Part shown: piece after piece, positions 15,588 through 19,633 of the stretch
Numbering within the stretch: the first letter of the stretch is position 1
How the letters are laid out: each line of letters begins with the position of its first letter
NCBI GenBank assembly: GCA_963606965.1
Contig: CAVDAL010000003.1
Coordinates: forward strand, 1 to 19,633
Reading direction: 5' to 3'
Length of the DNA stretch: 19,633 nt
DNA from: CAVDAL01 sp963606965
Lineage (GTDB): Bacteria > Actinomycetota > Coriobacteriia > Coriobacteriales > QAMH01
Made by a program: the position numbers and the translations under genes
The notes under the pieces: generated by a model
The model's database searches: none
Told to the model about the DNA's origin: nothing
What the model saw: only the letters and a program-made list of their open reading frames with translations

Positions 15588-16745
15588 CTACGGTTGATCT
15601 TCAAAATTGTCATAATCAATTTCTGTACCCTGCCGCAAACGCTCTTCCACCCAGCTGTTATATAAAACATTTTCAGCAATATCTTTTGCAGAAGAATCTA
15701 GTTCCAAATTTGTTTGACGCTTAATTTGCAGCAAGTCCTTTGCATCAACAAATCCAGAATGCTTGATATTTGTACGGATGTAGTCCAAAAGATGCGCTTC
15801 GAAAAAATGCTCTTCATCTGCTGGAATTAAATAACATTTTTGAGCAAGCGGGATGATATCTTCTTCCAAATTAAGCATATGAATGACAGGCTTGCCATCT
15901 GCTGCATATGTAAAATATGGGCGCTTGCCGCACGCCAGCAAAGAAGGGCTTGCATAATCAATGCTTTTTGATGTGCGCAATTCAAAAGAAATCGCAGCTA
16001 GATACCCCAAGTCGCGCTCAAGAGAGCTTGGTTTTCGTGAAACATAAGCAGGATTTATTGCAAGCGGAAAGTCTTCAAAAAGGATTTGCGCATAATGTTT
16101 CGCGGATGCATTAATATCGCTGCCACTAAAGCTTGTTGCAAGTTCATGATCAATCAAAGTTGCATGAATATCTTGTGGCAAAGCACCAAAGCGGCGCAGG
16201 CAAATATTTGACGAACGAATGTCACGATGAAAAATGCCAGCACTGTGCATATTGTTAACTTGCGAATATATGTCGAACAAAATCTTTGCATTTTCAGCTT
16301 CGCGCGCATGCGTGCCAATGCAATGCAGCGGCGCAGCATATTCAGGGTGCGCAACAGTTCCAGGAACTTCAACGCCTTCAAAAAGCGCAGCTTCTAAACT
16401 AACACCTGCGTCTTCTTCAATAATAACTGGACGCACACCATCGCCAAAATCTACAGTTGCTAAAGATTCAAAAACTTCAGGGCCTACCCCCAAAAAAGCA
16501 TTGCGCGCCAAAGATGAAACTTCACCACCATAAAAGCTTGGATTGCTTGTTTCAAAAACAAGGGCAACAGCTGCAAAGACTTCACCAGATGCAGCAGTAT
16601 ATGTTCCATAAAAAATCTTTTTGCGGCGCGATGATTTTGAAATTTGCGCAGCGTCTGTCACAAACTTGCCACGCGATGTCTTGACCACAAAACCTGATTG
16701 TGTCTGAATTGGAACAGGATTTGATATGTCTTCAGTTTCTTCCAT
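15588..16745 (-). CDS. Protein-kinase-like protein, probably divergent or inactive, with start of a RyR-associated module
   Basis: The protein has 385 residues to a TAG stop. The kinase fold spans about 35-340: an N-lobe with a helix-C Glu in GGEVSSL, then the catalytic loop GIFHRDIRSSNICLR (H173-R-D175, N180) with Arg in place of the usual Lys. DHE (199-201) replaces DFG, and the C-lobe contains ERDLGYLAAISFEL. The VAIK lysine is not evident; AVALVF occupies that place. ATP binding or catalysis is therefore doubtful, although D175, N180 and D199 remain. From about 350, IAENVLYNSWVEERLRQG begins the conserved region that precedes RyR domains, and this is broken off by the stop. Start ATG 16745 has AAGG about 11 bases upstream, 21 bp after the FHA gene stop. 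Confidence 0.75.
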   Translation of the reverse strand: MEETEDISNPVPIQTQSGFVVKTSRGKFVTDAAQISKSSRRKKIFYGTYTAASGEVFAAVALVFETSNPSFYGGEVSSLARNAFLGVGPEVFESLATVDFGDGVRPVIIEEDAGVSLEAALFEGVEVPGTVAHPEYAAPLHCIGTHAREAENAKILFDIYSQVNNMHSAGIFHRDIRSSNICLRRFGALPQDIHATLIDHELATSFSGSDINASAKHYAQILFEDFPLAINPAYVSRKPSSLERDLGYLAAISFELRTSKSIDYASPSLLACGKRPYFTYAADGKPVIHMLNLEEDIIPLAQKCYLIPADEEHFFEAHLLDYIRTNIKHSGFVDAKDLLQIKRQTNLELDSSAKDIAENVLYNSWVEERLRQGTEIDYDNFEDQP

Positions 16746-16766
16746 TTGCTAATCTGCCTTGTAAAT

Positions 16767-18302
16767 CTATAAAAGCTCAAAACAAGAATCGCACAAGTGA
16801 ATGAAGTCGCCGCGCCAAAGTTCAAGCTCATTAACAAAATGAAGCTCGCCGCAAACACCGCTATGGCGTTCAAACCAAGCATCTTCATCCAAATTGATTC
16901 GTGAAGATTTCAAGACATAAATTTCTGTATTGCCATTAACAAGGCGACGAACATAAGTGCCATTTTTCGAATTCAAATCTCGAGCAACAACAACATTGTG
17001 TCCGTCTTCTTTTACGCGGATTGAAAGTTCCGCATGAAAACGCGAATCGCCTCGTCCTTCAATAATTTCATCGTTACCATCTGTAACGCGCGTTTCAATA
17101 TAAAGATTGCTCGTCTTTAAGTCGTTATATTGTTCGCGAAATTCACTGGCAGGCAATGTCACGTTTTTGTCATATGCGCCACCAATAACACACCACAATC
17201 TGTTTTTGTTGGTCGGGCGAATAGAAGCGCTGGTCTCGAGCCTGTTGTCATGATAATGGCGGCGCAAAATATAGTCGCCAGAAGAAGAATTCAGATTATT
17301 TTCAATGCAAGCAGTTGAACCATCTTCTGAAGTTTCTGTGCGCAAAGTGCCATAATTGCCACGGACTTCCTTTGGCCCTAAAACAGAACAAACAACAATA
17401 TTCCAGATAAGCTTTGCCTTGCCAAAAAGCCATGAAGGAATCTCTGAAGACAAGCAAACGCGATCGAGCGAGAAAAAGTTTGACTCCAACATATTGTAAA
17501 GTTGCTTTATGCTCTTTTCTTCAAATTGATTTTCATTCGTATCAATTTCATCTAAATATGAGCGTTGCGCGCTCATGACTCTGTTCACATATGATTCATG
17601 GCTGTGCCCGCCATAATTTGAAGGATATCCATTTTCTTCAAAATTTTCTTTAAGCAAAGTTGCAAGCTCTTTAATTGCATGTTCATCTTCCCAAATTACA
17701 AGGGAAAATAACGGATTAACATTCTTCAAGCACCAAAGCGGCAAAAGCTTTTCATAGCGTTCATTAACAGGCATGCCACTATAGCAATCTTCACCAAAAA
17801 CAGACTGATAAAAGCGCTGTTCATCTTCAATTTCACGCCTGAAAGCTACAAGCTTGCTATGGCAATCTGGAAAGTCCGGATTAGCTTCAAAAGCAGCCAA
17901 AGCTTCATCAAGCTTTTCCATCGTATTCCTGCTTCTATTTTCAATGAATGGCGGCCAATCCTTTGTACAGTCGTCCAGAATGTCTTTATCATGTTTAGAG
18001 ATAATATTGAGCGGAGTGTTGTCGCTTATGCCCTTAAAATGTTTATGCAAAAAGTCAATATATTTCTGAGCTTCCGGCGCACTTTGGTTGATGCCAAGTT
18101 CTTTGAAAATGAAATTACCGAAGCGATAATAAGTATAATTGCAGTTATAAATCCAACGTTCTACAGTGCTTTGAACAATCTTTTTGTTTGAGCGAGCGTC
18201 GAAAGATTCAAACGGGGCAGACTCGTCTGAATTTTGACGAATCCAATTAACTAAATATCTTGCTAAAACATTAAGCGGCTTTTCATTACTTAGCGATTTC
18301 AC
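16767..18302 (-). CDS. FHA-domain protein with an unrecognised helical N-terminal region
   Basis: The protein has 511 residues. The last 95 or so form a forkhead-associated domain that keeps the phosphothreonine-binding residues: GRGDSRFHAEL (S420, R421, H423) and DLNSKNGTYV (N447-G-T), ending LELWRGDFIHLCDSCFELL. The region from 1 to about 330 is mostly helical and polar, with no membrane segment and no motif I recognise. A middle stretch (about 345-415, including NRLWCVIGGAYDKNV) links the two. By family knowledge FHA domains read phosphorylated Thr, so this protein probably bridges the kinase-like and TIR partners. Start GTG 18302 has AGGAAGG about ten bases upstream. The gene ends in TAG, 21 bp before the kinase-like gene, consistent with one operon. 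Confidence 0.85.
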   Translation of the reverse strand: MKSLSNEKPLNVLARYLVNWIRQNSDESAPFESFDARSNKKIVQSTVERWIYNCNYTYYRFGNFIFKELGINQSAPEAQKYIDFLHKHFKGISDNTPLNIISKHDKDILDDCTKDWPPFIENRSRNTMEKLDEALAAFEANPDFPDCHSKLVAFRREIEDEQRFYQSVFGEDCYSGMPVNERYEKLLPLWCLKNVNPLFSLVIWEDEHAIKELATLLKENFEENGYPSNYGGHSHESYVNRVMSAQRSYLDEIDTNENQFEEKSIKQLYNMLESNFFSLDRVCLSSEIPSWLFGKAKLIWNIVVCSVLGPKEVRGNYGTLRTETSEDGSTACIENNLNSSSGDYILRRHYHDNRLETSASIRPTNKNRLWCVIGGAYDKNVTLPASEFREQYNDLKTSNLYIETRVTDGNDEIIEGRGDSRFHAELSIRVKEDGHNVVVARDLNSKNGTYVRRLVNGNTEIYVLKSSRINLDEDAWFERHSGVCGELHFVNELELWRGDFIHLCDSCFELL

Positions 18303-18374
18303 TACTTTTTGCCTTCCTTATTTATTACAAAAATCGCAATTTTCAGCAATGGCTTGACACACGGCAATAGTTCT

Positions 18375-19043
18375 TTATGCGTCGCGCTTAAGCACCACAA
18401 CAGACAAAACGCCCGATTCGCCATAAGAGCGAGATAAATCAACAATTTCTTGGGCAATTTTTTGTGTGTCTCCATCATTGTTCGCACATGCATATGCAAT
18501 GCTTGACAATGGAATAGTACACCAAATTTTGTCATTCACAATGCAGAAGAATTCATTAGCCTGTAATTGCATCGAGCGAGTATGGAACCCCATCTTTTTG
18601 CGCGTCTTTTTCTCTTCGTCAGGCATATCAGAATCTGGCAAATCAGCATCTTCATCGCAGAAGCCTATTGGTGTGACATTATCTTGCGTCACAAGAACTG
18701 AATGAATTCCAGCAGCAGCGCAAAGGTCGATGCGCCCGTCGCCCTTCAAGTGAGCTATGCAAAGTGAGCTTTCGCCCATAGGAGCAAGTTCATTCACTTT
18801 TGAAAGAAGTTCTTCCCCACCCAAAAATGAATCTTTGGCGCTTGATCCAGAACGCAAAAGTCTTGTGCTTTCCCAGCCGCTTAGCTCGGAAGCAATTTTA
18901 CCAAGACCGCCATCTTCGCCTGTGCCCTCACAAAAAACAATGCCTTCTTCGGAAAGCTCTATACAGTTTTCTGAATCTGTTTGCCCCTTTGCAGGTTCAT
19001 TGCAGATACCGCACAAAAAGCCGCATATTTGATAGTTTTCCAT
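18375..19043 (-). CDS. PP2C-like protein, predicted catalytically dead
   Basis: The protein has 222 residues from ATG 19043. The order of elements follows bacterial PP2C phosphatases: DSENC near the usual N-E-D position, VFCEGTGEDGGLGKIAS where DGMGGH..G..AS is expected, AHLKGDGRIDLCAAAGIHSVLVTQDN like the GDSR...LT region, and a final GESGVLSVVVLK in place of G..DNiTvivv. The metal-binding Asp residues of DGMGG, of the sDG motif (NDK here) and of the DN motif are missing, so it is more likely a binding or regulatory pseudophosphatase. An Asp/Glu-rich loop lies near residues 135-150. It is the first gene of the FHA/kinase/TIR cluster. A G8 run six bases before the ATG occupies the SD position; a longer reading from 19154 has no support. 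Confidence 0.65.
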   Translation of the reverse strand: MENYQICGFLCGICNEPAKGQTDSENCIELSEEGIVFCEGTGEDGGLGKIASELSGWESTRLLRSGSSAKDSFLGGEELLSKVNELAPMGESSLCIAHLKGDGRIDLCAAAGIHSVLVTQDNVTPIGFCDEDADLPDSDMPDEEKKTRKKMGFHTRSMQLQANEFFCIVNDKIWCTIPLSSIAYACANNDGDTQKIAQEIVDLSRSYGESGVLSVVVLKRDA

Positions 19044-19186
19044 GAGCAGCCCCCCCCGGAGAGCATTTTTGCGAATAATGATTTTTGAAGAATGCAGCCC
19101 GTAAAAAGCCGTTTGGCCAAACTGGTCAGCGCTTGAAAGCGCATACTGCAACAAGCGCCAAAGGCGCCATCTTCGCGAAAAGTATA
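19044..19186 (-). promoter_or_regulatory. Leader and candidate promoter of the PP2C/FHA/kinase/TIR cluster
   Basis: Read on the minus strand, a TATACT (19181-19186) is a candidate -10 without a good -35. Downstream lie four inverted repeats in about 70 bp: TTCGCGAA (19172-19179), GCGCC-AAA-GGCGC (19155-19167), GCGCTT-GA-AAGCGC (19129-19142) and the perfect palindrome GTTTGGCCAAAC (19111-19122). A leader of about 130 nt would separate the promoter from the first ATG. Operators or RNA structure are both possible. Confidence 0.4.
19050..19057. repeat. Homopolymer tract (C8 on plus strand, G8 in the mRNA)
   Basis: Eight consecutive G on the coding strand end six bases before ATG 19043, exactly where an SD would be. 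It is the longest G/C homopolymer noticed in this AT-rich window. Slippage could change SD strength or spacing. Confidence 0.85.
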
Positions 19187-19233
19187 AAAAGGGGGAATTT
19201 TTGCTATTGGGAAATGAAATGCGCGTTCATGAC

Positions 19234-19633
19234 GGGCACAAACGTGCTTACTTGCCACGATGTGGTAAATAGATGCGGTTGTGCCCGCTAACTTGTACGA
19301 TGCGGAGGGCACAAACGTGCTTACTTGCCACGGTGTGGTAAATGGATGCGGTTGTGCCCGTCAGGCGGGGTGTTATAGAGGGCACAACTGGCTTTACTTG
19401 CCACTGGGCGGTAAATAGATGCGGTTGTGCCCGCGGATTTGGGCGTTTTGGAGGGCACAAACGTGCTTACTTGCCACGGGGTGGTAAATGGATGCGGTTG
19501 TGCCCGCGAATTTGTACGATGCGGAGGGCACAAACGTGCTTACTTGCCACTGGGCGGTAAATAGATGCGGTTGTGCCCGCCAGACAGGGTGTTGCGGAGA
19601 GCACAAATGTGCTTACTTGCCACGGGATGGTAA
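19234..19633. repeat. Array of 73-bp tandem units with terminal and inner inverted repeats
   Basis: Units start at 19234, 19307, 19380, 19453, 19526 and 19599, exactly 73 bp apart; the sixth runs off the window. Each has about 55 conserved bases and 18 more variable bases. The conserved part opens with GGGCACAA and closes with TTGTGCCC, a perfect 8-bp inverted repeat, and encloses an inner hairpin TTGCCAC...GTGGTAA with a G-T pair. In units 3, 5 and 6 the top of the inner stem changes, but TTGCC and GGTAA stay constant. There is no T run, no RBS and no convincing frame, so this is noncoding structured DNA or RNA. Frames cross it only because 73 is not a multiple of 3. Confidence 0.95.

Noticed and set aside
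15588..15590. Genome-wide recoding of TAG as sense
   Set aside because: The DUF975-CmpB, BspA-like, PBP and FHA genes all end in TAG at sensible family ends.
19044..19154. Upstream extension of the PP2C-like protein to 19154
   Set aside because: It runs through the G8 tract and the inverted repeats, has no SD and adds no PP2C-like sequence.
19248..19606. Several overlapping frames of about 70 codons on the minus strand and one on the plus strand across the 73-bp array
   Set aside because: They arise because the repeat lacks stops and its period is not a multiple of 3. They lack SD sites and their peptides are just frame-shifted copies of the repeat.
19234..19633. CRISPR array
   Set aside because: Conserved units are about 55 bp and variable parts only 18 bp and related to one another. 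There are no cas genes and no unique spacers.
19234..19633. Integron attC sites
   Set aside because: Units are palindromic, but GTTGTGC does not fit GTTRRRY, and no cassettes or integrase are present.

Overview
The window reads as a chromosomal segment of a moderately AT-rich bacterium. A clpC-type chaperone, a QueT-like transporter, a DUF975-CmpB membrane fusion, a BspA-like surface protein and a small 2[4Fe-4S] ferredoxin together suggest an anaerobic host-associated Actinomycetota of the class Coriobacteriia. A Firmicute cannot be excluded, because no rRNA or other taxonomic marker is present. Nearly all genes lie on the minus strand; the one clear exception is a small PNPOx-like flavoprotein at 3327-3725.

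Left part (1-5610): the N-terminal part of clpC runs off the left edge. It is followed by a large DUF975-CmpB membrane protein and a queT-type transporter with a structured leader, which is divergent from the PNPOx-like gene. A cupin gene is convergent with the PNPOx-like gene across a strong bidirectional terminator. An RNA m5U methyltransferase ends this part.

Middle (5611-12513): an AT-rich AAA_14/DUF4143 ATPase sits between two paralogous RNA m5U methyltransferase genes and is preceded by a long inverted repeat and a possible leader peptide. Then come a ferredoxin with a clear terminator, a secreted BspA-like protein whose ribosome binding site is buried in a perfect 14-bp hairpin, and a class A penicillin-binding protein.

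Right part (12618-19043): a compact same-strand cluster, read from the right as PP2C-like protein, FHA protein, protein-kinase-like protein with a C-terminal RyR-type module, and a membrane-anchored zinc-ribbon/TIR/beta-propeller protein. The kinase-RyR gene is one reading frame cut by a single in-frame TAG. The PP2C-like protein lacks the usual metal-binding aspartates and the kinase lacks a recognisable VAIK lysine, whereas the FHA phosphopeptide-binding residues and the TIR catalytic-type Glu are kept. My reading is a phospho-signalling or scaffold module coupled to a TIR effector and a RyR-type sensor. This resembles immune or abortive-infection systems, but its function is inferred, not shown.

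Right edge (19044-19633): noncoding. A leader containing several inverted repeats and a G8 tract at the ribosome-binding position of the first cluster gene is followed by an array of 73-bp tandem units. Each unit is bounded by a perfect 8-bp inverted repeat and contains an inner hairpin. The array runs off the window.
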